Below, piece after piece: positions 1 to 8,937 of a stretch of DNA of 64,000 bases. Position 1 is the stretch's first letter. Each line of letters opens with the position of its first letter. This stretch comes from Sphingopyxis sp. PAMC25046. Lineage in GTDB: Bacteria > Pseudomonadota > Alphaproteobacteria > Sphingomonadales > Sphingomonadaceae. A program made the position numbers and the translations under genes. Below the pieces are notes generated by a model that was not told the origin of the DNA, made no database searches, and worked only from the letters and a program-made list of their open reading frames with translations. Where the stretch lies: positions 744,001 to 808,000 of the forward strand of contig NZ_CP039250.1 of NCBI RefSeq assembly GCF_004795895.1. The letters are read 5' to 3'.

Positions 1-314
1 CCGGCGCCGGTCGCGCATGTCGTGACGCCTTCCCAGAATCCATATTCGACCCCGGCGTGGAAGACGCCGATCGCGCCGCTGACCGCGATCGCGATCGCGG
101 CGAGCAAGGTGAGCGCGCGCATCGCCTTGTCGTTCCGGCGAAGCAGCAGCGCGGCGAGCGCCAGCAGGATCGCCGCCTGATGCGGCCAGCGCTGCCAATA
201 GCACATCTCGCACGGATGAAGGCCAAAGCCATATTGAGACACGAGCGCCCCGCCATAGAGGAGGAGCGGTGCCGCGAACGCGACGATGGGCGCGGCGAGG
301 CGCGATGTCAGCAT
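1..314 (-). CDS. dsbB: Disulfide bond formation protein B (DsbB family), C-terminal part beyond window edge
   Basis: Inner-membrane quinone reductase family that reoxidises periplasmic thiol oxidase DsbA. The visible N-terminal 104 residues begin MLTSRLAAPIVAFAAPLLLYGG, a first membrane segment, followed by the redox motif in HPCEMCYWQRWPH. A Cys-x-x-Cys directly followed by Tyr-Trp-Gln-Arg is characteristic of DsbB. Two further hydrophobic segments follow, and the second periplasmic loop begins near the cut (the Cys in VTTCATG fits the second redox pair). The ATG lies 13 bases after the ctpA stop, with GAGGG as ribosome binding site, so it is probably cotranscribed with ctpA. The rest of the gene lies outside the window. 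Confidence 0.88.
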   Translation of the reverse strand, partial: MLTSRLAAPIVAFAAPLLLYGGALVSQYGFGLHPCEMCYWQRWPHQAAILLALAALLLRRNDKAMRALTLLAAIAIAVSGAIGVFHAGVEYGFWEGVTTCATGA

Positions 315-327
315 GTCCGAAACGCCC

Positions 328-1722
328 TCAGTTGCGGCGCGCGGGCTTGGCGCCGGGTTTGCCGGCCTGCGCCATGCGCGCCGTGCCCGGTCCGATCCGC
401 CCGATCGTCTGCAGCGCATAATGGAGCTGGAAATCCTCGATGCCCTTTTCTTTGAGCTCGGCCGCGGTCGCGGTGAAGCGCGGATCGGCCTTTTCATCCT
501 TTTCGAGCAGGCCGTCGTCGACCTTCTTCTCGTTGATTAGGTGACGGCGCAGGTCGCTTTCCCGGAATTTGGGCCGCGAGGCGTAATCGGGGTCGCTGAG
601 CTGCGGCACCTGGATGTCGGGGTCGATCCCGCCTTCCTGCACGCTGCGACCCGACGGCGTGTAATAACGCGCGGTGGTCAGGCGGAGCGCGGTGGTGTCG
701 GTCAGCGGCAGCACCGTCTGCACCGATCCCTTGCCGAAGCTGCGTTCGCCCATCACGACCGCGCGATGCTGATCCTGCAGCGCGCCCGCGACGATCTCGG
801 AGGCTGAGGCCGATCCCGAATCGATCAGCACGATCACCGGCGCGCCGCCGGCGGCGTCGCCCGGTTCGGCGAAATAGCGTTCGATGTCGCCCTTCTTGCG
901 GCCGCGCTGCGAGACGATCTCGCCGCGTTCGAGGAACAGGTCGCTGATCCCGACGGCTTCGTCGAGCAGGCCGCCGGGGTTCGAGCGCAGGTCGAGGATC
1001 CAGCCGCGCGGCTTCTTGCCCAGCGACTTTTCGACCGCCATCATCGCCGCCTTGAGGTCGGCGGTCGCGTCGGCCGAGAAATTGGTGACGGTGAGCACGC
1101 CGACGTCGCCGCTGACTTCCCATTTCACGGGTTTCAGATCGATGATCTCGCGCGTCAGCGTCATCTCGATCGGCTTGTCCTGGCCTTCGCGCACGACGGT
1201 CACCTCGATCTGCGTGCCGGGGCGGCCGCGCATCTGCTCGACCGCTTCGTCGAGCGTCATGCCGAAGATCAGTTCCTTGTTGATATGGGTGATATAATCG
1301 CCCGCCTTGATCCCCGCCTTGTCGGCGGGCGTATCGGCGGTCGGCGCGATCACCTTGACGACGCCGTCCTCCATCGTCACCGACAGGCCCAGCCCGCCAT
1401 ATTCGCCGTCGGTCTGGGTTCTGAGGTTCGAAAAGCCGCGTGCGTCGAGATAGCCCGAATGCGGATCGAGGCTGGCGAGCATGCCGTTGATCGCGCCTTC
1501 GATCAGCTTCGAATCCTCGACCGGCTCGACATAATTCGATTTCACTTCGAGATAGACGTCCATGAAGCGCGCGATTTCTTCCTGCGTCTTCGAATCGACG
1601 GTCGCCATCGCGCCGGTCGCGAGCGGGACGAGAGCCAGCGTCGAAAGCGCGGCGGCGCCCTGCCACAAGGCGAAGCGGCGTTTCGGAGAAGCGGCGGTCT
1701 TGGTCGAGTCGGTCATTTCCAT
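328..1722 (-). CDS. ctpA: S41 family carboxy-terminal processing protease (CtpA type)
   Basis: Periplasmic serine protease that trims or degrades exported proteins from their C-termini; 464 residues. An N-terminal signal/anchor segment (about 15-40) is followed by a PDZ domain (about 105-185), with GGLGLSV and the carboxylate-binding region, and by the S41 catalytic domain. The catalytic pair is visible: Ser306 in GSASASEIVAGAL and Lys331 in SFGKGSVQ. A second ATG two codons downstream is an equally possible start. It follows the EnvC-like gene on the same strand, an arrangement found widely in alphaproteobacteria, and is likely in the cell-envelope maintenance operon. The C-terminal tail is basic and rich in Ala, Gly and Lys. 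Confidence 0.93.
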   Translation of the reverse strand: MEMTDSTKTAASPKRRFALWQGAAALSTLALVPLATGAMATVDSKTQEEIARFMDVYLEVKSNYVEPVEDSKLIEGAINGMLASLDPHSGYLDARGFSNLRTQTDGEYGGLGLSVTMEDGVVKVIAPTADTPADKAGIKAGDYITHINKELIFGMTLDEAVEQMRGRPGTQIEVTVVREGQDKPIEMTLTREIIDLKPVKWEVSGDVGVLTVTNFSADATADLKAAMMAVEKSLGKKPRGWILDLRSNPGGLLDEAVGISDLFLERGEIVSQRGRKKGDIERYFAEPGDAAGGAPVIVLIDSGSASASEIVAGALQDQHRAVVMGERSFGKGSVQTVLPLTDTTALRLTTARYYTPSGRSVQEGGIDPDIQVPQLSDPDYASRPKFRESDLRRHLINEKKVDDGLLEKDEKADPRFTATAAELKEKGIEDFQLHYALQTIGRIGPGTARMAQAGKPGAKPARRN

Positions 1723-1849
1723 CTTTCACTCGGGCGAGAGCAATTTCGCCTTATAATCCCCGGCGCGCCATCATCCTACGCAAATCTGTGGGGGTCAAGC
1801 GGTGCATCCCTCTGCGGGACAGCGGCCGAACGGGCGATGAACCGCACGA

Positions 1850-3067
1850 TCAGCCGATCATCGCGACGACGTCGACCGGACGGCCCGCGCGGCGAAGTTC
1901 GACGGTGATGCGGCTGTCGTCCGATCCCGCGCGGCCGACCGGGGCGCCGGCATCGACCGTATCGCCGACCCCCACCGACAGCGCGATCATACCGGTAAGC
2001 AGCGAGACCCAGCCGCCGCCATGGTCGATGATGACGATCTTGCCATAGCCGCGATAATCGCCGGCGAAGCCGACGCGGCCGGGTGCGGGAGCGACGACCT
2101 GTCCGCCGGGACGCGCGGCGATCGTGATCCCGCGCGATCGCACGCCGCTTTCATTGACCTCGCCAAGCCCGGCGACGATGCGCCCGACGACGGGCAGGCG
2201 ATAGGCGCCTCGGGTCAGCTCGGCCTCTGCGGTGGCGGGCGGCGCGGCGCTTCCGGTTACGCTCGCTTCGGGGTTGCGGGGGCGCGGGATCGGCCCGGCG
2301 AGCTCAGCGAGTTGGGCGCGGACCGCGCCGTCGGCTTCGAGCGAATCCATCAGTTCGACGATGTCGCGCGCCTTCTCGCCGAGCCCCAGCGCGCGGTCGG
2401 CCTCGAGCTGCGCGCTACTCATCAGCTCGCGCGAGCGCAGCCGGCCTTCGTTTTCGAGCCGGGTGAGCGCGTCGCGGCGACGCGCGAGCTGCGCCTTGCT
2501 CGTCGACAGCGCCTTCAGTGCGATCGCCTGCTGCCGCCGCGTTGTGTCGAGCGCGGTCAGCTCGCGGCGGACGCCCGCGGTGCGCCGTTCGATCACGGGC
2601 ATCGCGGCGTCGATCACCGCGCGCGCGTGGATCATGTCGGACAGCGAGCCCGGCTGCGCGAGGACGCTGACCGGCGGCTGACGGCTCAATTGCTGGAGCG
2701 AGGCGGCGAGTTCGAGCAAGGGTTGCTGTTGCTCGGCGAGCCGCGCACGCTGGCCCGCGAGGCGGCGGTTGACGAGCGCGACGCGCGCCTCGCCCGCGCT
2801 GATGTCGGCCTCGGCCGACTGGATGCGCGCGGCGAGCGCGGCGCTCTGCTTCTTGAGCCGGTCGGCCTCGCTGCTCGCGGCTTCCGCCTGTTTTTCGAGC
2901 AGCGCGCTCCGCGCCATCGCCGCCGCCGATTGCTGCTTCGCGTCGATAAGCTGTTCGCGCTCGCGCGTCGCGATGGCGGCGGGGTCGAAAATATCGCTCT
3001 GCGCCAGCGCGAGCGCGCCGCCTGCGAAGACGGCGGTCGCCGCAAGCCCCGCGAGCACGCGTCTCAT
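1850..3067 (-). CDS. EnvC-like murein hydrolase activator (coiled coil plus degenerate LytM/M23 domain)
   Basis: 405-residue exported protein. The start MRRVLAGLAATAVFAGGALALAQ is a clear signal peptide and its ATG overlaps the rlmH stop (ATGA), which decides the start over a longer open frame. Residues about 30-250 are rich in Ala, Glu, Gln and Arg with heptad-like spacing, a long coiled coil as in EnvC. The C-terminal 110 residues are a LytM fold (GRVGFAGDYRGYGKIVIIDHG). The zinc ligands of active M23 enzymes are missing: the usual Tyr-x-His-Leu is replaced by LLTGM, and no His-x3-Asp precedes it. As in E. coli EnvC, it therefore probably activates amidases for cell separation and does not cut peptidoglycan itself. 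Confidence 0.87.
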   Translation of the reverse strand: MRRVLAGLAATAVFAGGALALAQSDIFDPAAIATREREQLIDAKQQSAAAMARSALLEKQAEAASSEADRLKKQSAALAARIQSAEADISAGEARVALVNRRLAGQRARLAEQQQPLLELAASLQQLSRQPPVSVLAQPGSLSDMIHARAVIDAAMPVIERRTAGVRRELTALDTTRRQQAIALKALSTSKAQLARRRDALTRLENEGRLRSRELMSSAQLEADRALGLGEKARDIVELMDSLEADGAVRAQLAELAGPIPRPRNPEASVTGSAAPPATAEAELTRGAYRLPVVGRIVAGLGEVNESGVRSRGITIAARPGGQVVAPAPGRVGFAGDYRGYGKIVIIDHGGGWVSLLTGMIALSVGVGDTVDAGAPVGRAGSDDSRITVELRRAGRPVDVVAMIG

Positions 3068-3492
3068 TGGCGGCCTTCGCGGTGATAGGGGTGGCCGGCG
3101 ACGATGCTCGTCGCGCGCCACAATTGTTCGGCGAGCATCGCGCGTGCCATCAGATGCGGCCAGGTGGCGCGACCGAAGGCGATAATCTTGTCGGCGCCCT
3201 CGCGCTCCTCGGGGGTGAAGCCGTCGGCGGCACCGAGGCAGAAACGCGCCTCGCGCACCCCGCCGTCGCGCCACTTTTCGAGGAGCCTTGCGAATTCGAG
3301 CGACGACATCTGCTCGCCGCCCTCGTCGAGCAGGATGGTGCGGCTATTGTCGGCCGCGGCGGGCATCCGCCCGCCGGTGTCGGGAAGTTCCGAAATCTTC
3401 TGCGCCCAGGTCACGCGCTTCATATAGCGCTCGACCAGTTCGGCCTCGGGCCCGCGCCCGATGCGCCCGCGCGCGATGATGTGCAGCAACAT
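3064..3492 (-). CDS. rlmH: 23S rRNA (pseudouridine1915-N3)-methyltransferase RlmH
   Basis: SPOUT-class methyltransferase that modifies pseudouridine 1915 of 23S rRNA in assembled ribosomes. It has 142 residues from MLLHIIARGRIGRGPEAELV. Family features include LDEGGEQMSSLEFA, the SAM-knot stretch with FCLGAADGFTPEE, and the C-terminal MARAMLAEQLWRATSIVAGHPYHREG. An in-frame ATG 11 codons upstream exists, but the chosen ATG has AAGGTGA about 10 bases before it and gives the usual family length. Its stop overlaps the start of the EnvC-like gene by four bases, so the two are translationally coupled. Upstream lies a long hairpin that separates it from rsfS. Confidence 0.95.
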   Translation of the reverse strand: MLLHIIARGRIGRGPEAELVERYMKRVTWAQKISELPDTGGRMPAAADNSRTILLDEGGEQMSSLEFARLLEKWRDGGVREARFCLGAADGFTPEEREGADKIIAFGRATWPHLMARAMLAEQLWRATSIVAGHPYHREGRQ

Positions 3493-3516
3493 AGCGTTTT
3501 CGTTCACCTTTGGTGA

Positions 3517-3603
3517 AAGCGGCACCAGCCCGCTCCCCCGCCCGGCCTCCCCGACGATAGTAGCCTATGGGAGGCCGGGTAGGGGAGCGGGCTGGTGCCG
3601 CTT
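3517..3603. repeat. Long near-perfect inverted repeat (35-bp arms) between rsfS and rlmH
   Basis: Left arm 3517-3551 and right arm 3569-3603 are reverse complements at 33 of 35 positions, with a 17-base loop. The arms read GGCACCAGCCCGCTCCCC on one side and the complement on the other. The length and near-identity exceed a simple terminator; it looks like a dispersed palindromic element or a processing hairpin inside the operon. Confidence 0.9.
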
Positions 3604-3632
3604 CTGTTCGGGCTCTAGGCCGAACAGAACAA
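3601..3632 (-). terminator. Hairpin after rsfS, possible terminator
   Basis: On the minus strand, just past the rsfS stop, TTCTGTTCGG pairs with CCGAACAGAA around a short loop (CCTAGAG). It abuts the longer repeat at 3517-3603. There is no strong T-run after it on the minus strand, so termination efficiency is uncertain. Confidence 0.5.
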
Positions 3633-3637
3633 AAACG

Positions 3638-4048
3638 TCAATTCGCTGCGGCGACCGGCGGCGCATCGCCGAACGACCACATGCGCTCGAGGTTGTAGAA
3701 GCTGCGCACCTCGGGGCGGAACAGGTGGACGATGACGTCGCCCGCATCGATCAGCACCCAATCGGCATTGGGCAGGCCCTCGACGCGAACGCTGCGGCCC
3801 GCTTCCTGCTTGATCCGCTGCGCCAGCTTCTCGGCGATCGCCGAGACGTGGCGCGTCGAACGGCCGCTCGCGATCACCATATGGTCGGCGATGCTGCTCT
3901 TGCCGGCAAGCGGGATGGAGATGGTTTCCTGGGCCTGATCCTCGTCCAGCTGGTGGAGAATCAGCGCGTGGAGCGAGTCCACGCTGTCGTCCGAAGACGT
4001 CGGGGCGGGTGCGGCGCCGGGCGCGTCACCCTTGTCGGCGGAGATCAA
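3638..4048 (-). CDS. rsfS: Ribosomal silencing factor RsfS
   Basis: Binds uL14 on the large ribosomal subunit and blocks subunit joining under starvation. The conserved RsfS/Iojap fold is visible: DHMVIASGRSTRHVSAIAEKL, then GLPNADWVLIDAGDVIVHLF, then VRSFYNLERMW. I chose the TTG at 4048, giving 136 residues, because GAAAGGA sits 5 bases before it and it overlaps the nadD stop by four bases (TTGA). An in-frame ATG at 4081 would need a 37-base overlap with nadD. The segment before the domain is Pro/Ala/Ser rich and probably disordered. nadD-rsfS-rlmH is a conserved bacterial order. Confidence 0.93.
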   Translation of the reverse strand: MISADKGDAPGAAPAPTSSDDSVDSLHALILHQLDEDQAQETISIPLAGKSSIADHMVIASGRSTRHVSAIAEKLAQRIKQEAGRSVRVEGLPNADWVLIDAGDVIVHLFRPEVRSFYNLERMWSFGDAPPVAAAN

Positions 4049-4740
4049 ATGCGTCCTTTCTCGGTCGGTTCCACCAGCCATGAACGCGTCAGCGGGTCGC
4101 GCATCGCGCGGCCTTCATAGCGTTCGAACCAGCGGGGGTTGGCCTGCCGTATCGCAGTCGCGGATCGCACATCGGGCGAAAATCGCAAGAACACGAGGGC
4201 GGGCGGTCTCCAGTCTGTCCAATGGCTTTTCTGGTCTGCGGGCCGGACAAAACGCCGCAGCCATCCCATCGCACGTCTTGCATGGGCGCGGTCGTTATAG
4301 CCCGGACGCGCGACAACCGCAATCGGCATCAATCGCGCGATCTCCCGCCAGTCGCGCCATTGGGGCAGCTGAACCAGATTGTCGGCGCCCATGATCCAGA
4401 TGAACCGGCGGTTCGGGTAACGCCGGACGAGCCTTTTGAGCGTATCGACCGTATAGCGCGTGCCGAGCTCGGCCTCGATCGCGGTCGCGCGGATCGGCGA
4501 CCGCCGCGCCATCCGCCGCGCCGAACCGAGCCGGGCGGGGAGTGGGGCCATGCCCGCCTTCGGCTTCAAAGGATTGCCGGGCGAGACGAGCCACCACAGC
4601 TCGTCGAGCCCCAGCGCCTCGATCACATTGAGGCTGATCGCGCGATGCCCGCCATGCGCGGGATTGAAGCTGCCGCCGAGGAGGCCGGTGGGGATTTTCC
4701 GGTTCAGGGCCGGACCTGCCCCGTCCCGCGCACGAGCCAT
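4045..4740 (-). CDS. nadD: Nicotinate-nucleotide adenylyltransferase NadD
   Basis: Cytosolic enzyme that joins ATP and nicotinic acid mononucleotide to make deamido-NAD in NAD synthesis. The 231-residue product carries the nucleotidyltransferase motif GGSFNPAHGGH at about 22-32, WWLVSPGNPLK, the IMGADNL segment, and the C-terminal SATAIR motif that binds ATP phosphates. The start at 4740 overlaps the 3' end of proA by 37 bases. A CTG codon overlapping the proA stop is a possible alternative start, but ATG is preferred. It is downstream of proA and overlaps rsfS, so this is one transcription unit. Confidence 0.95.
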   Translation of the reverse strand: MARARDGAGPALNRKIPTGLLGGSFNPAHGGHRAISLNVIEALGLDELWWLVSPGNPLKPKAGMAPLPARLGSARRMARRSPIRATAIEAELGTRYTVDTLKRLVRRYPNRRFIWIMGADNLVQLPQWRDWREIARLMPIAVVARPGYNDRAHARRAMGWLRRFVRPADQKSHWTDWRPPALVFLRFSPDVRSATAIRQANPRWFERYEGRAMRDPLTRSWLVEPTEKGRI

Positions 4741-5990
4741 TTGTACGTCGTCAGCCCTTCGAGCGCGACGGGGCCGCGCGCGTGGAGGCGCCCCGTCGCG
4801 ATGCCGATTTCGGCGCCGAGGCCGAATTCGCCGCCGTCGGCGAACTGCGTCGAGGCATTGTGCATGACGATCGCGCTGTCGACCCCGGTAAGGAAGCGTT
4901 CGGCGGTTGCGGCGTCCTCGGTGACGATCGCGTCGGTGTGGCGGCTCGAATGCGCGTCGATATGCGAAAGCGCCCCTGCGAGCCCGTCGACCAGTGCGAC
5001 CGAGACGATCGCGTCGAGATATTCGCAGTCCCAGTCGCCGGTTGCCGCAGTCTCGACGTGCGGGCTCAGCGCCGCGATGTCCTTGTCGCCGCGGACTTCG
5101 CAGCCCGCGGCGATCAGCGCGTCGACAATCGCGAGCGGGGCGGGATAGGCGCGATCGATCAGGATCGTCTCGGTCGCGCCGCAGACGCCGGTACGGCGCA
5201 TCTTGGCATTCACCGCCAGCGCCACCGCCTTTTGGGGATCGGCCGCACCGTCGATATAGAGATGATTGATCCCGTCGAGATGCGCGAGCACGGGCACGCG
5301 CGCCTCGTCCTGCACGCGCGCGACAAGGCCCTTGCCGCCGCGCGGGATGATGATGTCGATCAGCCCCTGCGCGCGCAGCATCGCGCCGACCGCGACGCGG
5401 TCCTGCGTCGGGACGAGCTGCACCGCATCGGAGGAGAGGCCCGCTTCGACCAGCCCCGCCGCGAAGGCCGCGTGAATGGCGCGGTTCGAATGCACCGCTT
5501 CGCTTCCGCCGCGCAGGATCACGGCATTGCCCGACATCAGCCCTAGCGCCGCCGCATCGGCGGTCACATTCGGGCGGCTTTCATAGATGATGCCGACGAC
5601 GCCCAGGGGCACGCGCACGCGGCTCAGCACCAGGCCGTTGGGGCGGGTCACGCGGTCGATCTCGGCGCCCGACGGATCGGGGAGCTTCGCAACATCGTCG
5701 ATCGCATGGGCGATCGCGCCAAGGCGACCCTCGTCGAGCCGCAGCCGGTCGAGCATCGCGCCCGACAGGCCGTTTTTCTGCCCGGCCGCCATATCCTCTT
5801 CATTGGCGGCGAGGATGTGCGCGGCTTGCGCGCGGATCGTCGCCGCCGCCGCGACCAGCGCCGCCGCCTTATCGGCGGTCGGCGTCAGCGCGACCCGTTT
5901 CGCGGCGGCACGCGCGCGCGCGCCCATGTCGGCGATCAGGGCGGCAGCGTCGCCGGGCAGGGGCGGGGCGGTCAGGGCTTCGGCGTTCAT
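4704..5990 (-). CDS. proA: Gamma-glutamyl phosphate reductase ProA
   Basis: Second enzyme of proline synthesis: NADPH-dependent reduction of glutamyl-5-phosphate to the semialdehyde. The 428 residues match the family length. Visible are GVVGIIYESRPNVTADAA, the glycine-rich AVILRGGSEAVHSN, the catalytic cysteine in MRRTGVCGATETILID, and the C-terminal GPVALEGLTTYKW. The chosen ATG (MNAEALTAPP) sits well inside a longer open frame; the upstream part lacks conservation. It heads the minus-strand block that includes nadD, rsfS and rlmH. proB is not in this window. Confidence 0.96.
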   Translation of the reverse strand: MNAEALTAPPLPGDAAALIADMGARARAAAKRVALTPTADKAAALVAAAATIRAQAAHILAANEEDMAAGQKNGLSGAMLDRLRLDEGRLGAIAHAIDDVAKLPDPSGAEIDRVTRPNGLVLSRVRVPLGVVGIIYESRPNVTADAAALGLMSGNAVILRGGSEAVHSNRAIHAAFAAGLVEAGLSSDAVQLVPTQDRVAVGAMLRAQGLIDIIIPRGGKGLVARVQDEARVPVLAHLDGINHLYIDGAADPQKAVALAVNAKMRRTGVCGATETILIDRAYPAPLAIVDALIAAGCEVRGDKDIAALSPHVETAATGDWDCEYLDAIVSVALVDGLAGALSHIDAHSSRHTDAIVTEDAATAERFLTGVDSAIVMHNASTQFADGGEFGLGAEIGIATGRLHARGPVALEGLTTYKWLVRGTGQVRP

Positions 5991-6069
5991 GGCGCGGCCA
6001 CTACCATGTTTCGCCCGACTCTCGAAAGCCCCGTTGCGCCTCGCGCCCGGCATCTTTAGGCATGGCGCC

Positions 6070-7197
6070 ATGACAGGGGATATCGAGGGTATCGGCAGCG
6101 CGGTAACCGCGGGCCTCGCGGCGCGCGCGGTCGAATCGCGGCATGGCGAGGGCAAAGCGCACGGCCACGCGCCGCCGCGCTGCCTCAATTGCGGTACCAG
6201 CCTGAAGGGCCCGCATTGCCACCATTGCGGACAGCGCGCCGACGTCCACCGCAGCTTCGGCGCGATCGGACACGACCTCGTTCACGCGATCTTCCACTTC
6301 GAAGGCAAGATCTGGAACACGTTGCCGCTGCTGGCGTGGCGGCCGGGCGACCTGACGCGGCGCTACATCCATGGCGAACGCGCGCGCTTCATTTCGCCGC
6401 TCGCTTTATTCCTGTTCGCGGTATTCCTGACCTATGCCGTGCTCGCGATGGTCGGCAGCGGCGGCGGCTTCGGCGAGGTGATCGCGAAGGAGGCGGCGGC
6501 GCAAACGCAATCGAACGCGCTCAAGGTCAGTTTCGAGGAAGAAATCGACCGGGTCGATGCGCGGTTGGCGCTGAAAGACTTGTCCGCGGCCGAACGAGAG
6601 CAGCTGAAGCAGGAACGCGAAACGCTTTTGAAAAGCGCCGACTATCTTGGCGTCGAGCGGCGCATGACGCGGGAGGAACGCGAGAGGGGGCCACCGGTTC
6701 TGGACGATCCCGCAGAGCAGGTGATGACGAGCGTGGATTTCGTGACGCGAACAAAGGTCGATACGGGTATCCCCGCCATCGACGAGGCGGCCGCAAAGGC
6801 GATCGCGAACCCCGGGCTGCTGCTCTACAAGCTCCAGGCCAACGCCTATAAATTCGCCTGGGCGCTGATCCCGCTGTCACTGCCCTTCATGTGGTTGCTC
6901 TATCCGTTCAGCCGCCGATTCCATACTTATGACCATTTCGTCTTCGTCACTTACTCGATTTCGTTCATGCTGCTGCTGTTCGTGGTCGTGCGGCTTTTGA
7001 ACCTGACGATCTTCGGCGATCTCGCGATCTTTTTCGCGATGCTCTATGTGCCTTTCCACATGTATCGCCAGTTGCGCGGCGCCTATCGCTCGTCGCGGTT
7101 CGGCGCGTTCGTGCGCGCCAACCTGCTGCTCTTTTTCAGCCTGTTTGCGGTGATCTGGTTCATGCTGCTGCTGCTTGCGCTCGGGATCAGCGGCTAG
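6070..7197 (+). CDS. DUF3667 domain membrane protein
   Basis: 375-residue protein of unknown function. Residues about 37-54 form a zinc-ribbon-like knuckle, CLNCGTSLKGPHCHHCGQ, that defines DUF3667, followed by a hydrophobic segment (SPLALFLFAVFLTYAVLAMV). A charged 100-residue soluble middle with coiled-coil character (KDLSAAEREQLKQERETLL) leads to three or four C-terminal membrane segments. The ATG at 6070 follows a non-conserved stretch of the open frame; no strong ribosome binding site decides it. It stands alone, divergent from proA. The family is common in proteobacteria and bacteroidetes; its role is not established. Confidence 0.82.
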   Translation: MTGDIEGIGSAVTAGLAARAVESRHGEGKAHGHAPPRCLNCGTSLKGPHCHHCGQRADVHRSFGAIGHDLVHAIFHFEGKIWNTLPLLAWRPGDLTRRYIHGERARFISPLALFLFAVFLTYAVLAMVGSGGGFGEVIAKEAAAQTQSNALKVSFEEEIDRVDARLALKDLSAAEREQLKQERETLLKSADYLGVERRMTREERERGPPVLDDPAEQVMTSVDFVTRTKVDTGIPAIDEAAAKAIANPGLLLYKLQANAYKFAWALIPLSLPFMWLLYPFSRRFHTYDHFVFVTYSISFMLLLFVVVRLLNLTIFGDLAIFFAMLYVPFHMYRQLRGAYRSSRFGAFVRANLLLFFSLFAVIWFMLLLLALGISG

Positions 7198-7253
7198 AGG
7201 TGAAGCTGTAACAAAGACCGGCCACAAACCCGGCGATGCGGGAGGACATGCAA

Positions 7254-8882
7254 GTGCATCCATTGTGGCACGAAATCGATCGCCGTCTGCTCATCAAGCT
7301 CGGCACCGCGGGGCTCGCCGCGCTTTCCTTGCCCGGCGCCGCGGCCGCCGCGATGGCGCGGGGCTTTACCCACGGCGTTGCGAGCGGCGAACCCGGCGCC
7401 AATTCGGTGCTGCTGTGGACGCGCTATGCCGCGGCAAGCGACACGGCGCTGACCGTCGAGCTGTCCGAAAGCGCCGACTTCGCGCGCATCGCGGCGGGCG
7501 GCAGCGTCACCGCGACGGGCGATCGCGATCACACCGCGAAAATCGCCATCGATGGGCTCGAACCCGGCCGCTGGTATTTCTACCGCTTCGTCGCGCCCGA
7601 CGGGACGAAGTCGGTCACCGGCCGCACGCGCACACTGCCCGCCGGGCCGACGAGCGCCTTCACCATCGCGCTCTTCTCCTGTTCGAACCTGCCCTTCGGC
7701 TGGTTCAACGCCTATGCCCATGCCGCGGCGCGGAACGATATCGACCTCGTCGCGCATGTCGGCGATTATCTCTACGAATATCGCGTCGGCGAATATCCCT
7801 CGCTGAAGGATGCGCTGCCCGGCCGCGAAATCCAGCCGACGCACGAGATGGTGAGCCTCGCCGACTATCGGCTCCGCTACGCCGCCTATCGCGCCGACCC
7901 CGATCTCCAGCGCCTCCATGCGCTGTTCCCGATGATCGCGCAGTGGGACGATCATGAGTTCGCGAATGACGTGTGGAAAGGCGGCGCCGAAAATCACAAC
8001 GAAGGCGAGGGCGACTGGCGCGTTCGCGAAGCGGCGGCCGAGTGCGCCTATCGCGAATGGATGCCCGTCGCCGAAACGCGCTGGCGCCATTATCAGGCGG
8101 GCGACCTCGCGACGATTTTCCTGCCCGAAACGCGCATTACCGCCCGCGACCGCCCTTTTCAGCTCGGCGAGATATTGGAGGGCAAGGCCGACCCCGCGGC
8201 GGCGCTGAAGCAATTCGCCGAAAGCGATTATCGCGACCCGGCACGCCAATTGCTGGGCGCCGATCAGGAACGATGGCTGTTCGACGGATTGGCGCAATCG
8301 GTGAAGAGCGGCACGCGCTGGCAAGTCTGCGCGCAGCAGATCGTGATGGGCAGCCTGTTCACCCCGCCCGAATCGCGGGGCTGGTTCGGCGCCGACCAGC
8401 CCGATACTGTCCGCCGCCGCGTCGAGACGGCGCAACTCGCAGCCAAGGCCGGCCTGCCGCTCAACATGGACAGCTGGGACGGTTATCCCGCGGCGCGCGG
8501 CCGCCTGCTCGCGGCGGCGCAGCGCGCCGATGCCGATCTGGTCACCTTGTCGGGCGACAGCCACAACGCCTGGGCGTTCGACCTGACGCACGATCGCCGC
8601 CCCGCTGGGGTCGAGATCGCGGGCCACAGCGTCACCTCGCCGGGCTTCGAGGCCTATACGCCCGGCATTTCGGACGCCGCGCGCGTGTCTGCGCTGCGCG
8701 CGGTGTCGCCGCAGCTCAAATGGGCGAACACCGCGGATCGCGGCTATGTGACGGTGCAACTGACGCGTGAGCGGGTGACCGCGAGCTGGCACAGCGTCGA
8801 AACGATTCACAGCCATACGCCTGGGCTCAAAGGCACGCACAGCATGACTGCGACGCGCGGGCGCAGGAAATACGACGCTTGA
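7254..8882 (+). CDS. phoD: PhoD-like alkaline phosphatase / phosphodiesterase
   Basis: Exported metallophosphatase of the PhoD family, which releases phosphate from phosphodiesters or monoesters. A twin-arginine-like leader (DRRLLIKLGTAGLAALSLPG) suggests Tat export. Then come the N-terminal fibronectin-like domain (FTHGVASGEPGANSVLLWTR) and the metallophosphatase core: FSCSN, HVGDYLYEY, QWDDHEFANDVW and LSGDSHNAW, which hold the metal-ligating Cys, Asp, Asn and His residues. In-frame ATGs at 7236 and 7248 exist, but the GTG at 7254 has GGGAGG at the best spacing (8 bases). About 542 residues. No Pho-box-like repeat was recognised upstream. Confidence 0.9.
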   Translation: MHPLWHEIDRRLLIKLGTAGLAALSLPGAAAAAMARGFTHGVASGEPGANSVLLWTRYAAASDTALTVELSESADFARIAAGGSVTATGDRDHTAKIAIDGLEPGRWYFYRFVAPDGTKSVTGRTRTLPAGPTSAFTIALFSCSNLPFGWFNAYAHAAARNDIDLVAHVGDYLYEYRVGEYPSLKDALPGREIQPTHEMVSLADYRLRYAAYRADPDLQRLHALFPMIAQWDDHEFANDVWKGGAENHNEGEGDWRVREAAAECAYREWMPVAETRWRHYQAGDLATIFLPETRITARDRPFQLGEILEGKADPAAALKQFAESDYRDPARQLLGADQERWLFDGLAQSVKSGTRWQVCAQQIVMGSLFTPPESRGWFGADQPDTVRRRVETAQLAAKAGLPLNMDSWDGYPAARGRLLAAAQRADADLVTLSGDSHNAWAFDLTHDRRPAGVEIAGHSVTSPGFEAYTPGISDAARVSALRAVSPQLKWANTADRGYVTVQLTRERVTASWHSVETIHSHTPGLKGTHSMTATRGRRKYDA

Positions 8883-8888
8883 CACATT

Positions 8889-8924
8889 CATAACTCGATG
8901 GTTATGAAAAATCCATAGCTATGG
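8889..8924. promoter_or_regulatory. Two palindromes forming a probable ArsR-family operator
   Basis: CATAAC-6-GTTATG (8889-8906) and CCATAGCTATGG (8913-8924, perfect palindrome) lie directly before the regulator start at 8938, next to a TTGACA hexamer at 8879-8884. Position and symmetry fit autorepression by the downstream ArsR-type protein. Confidence 0.7.
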
Positions 8925-8937
8925 AGTTATGGATTAA

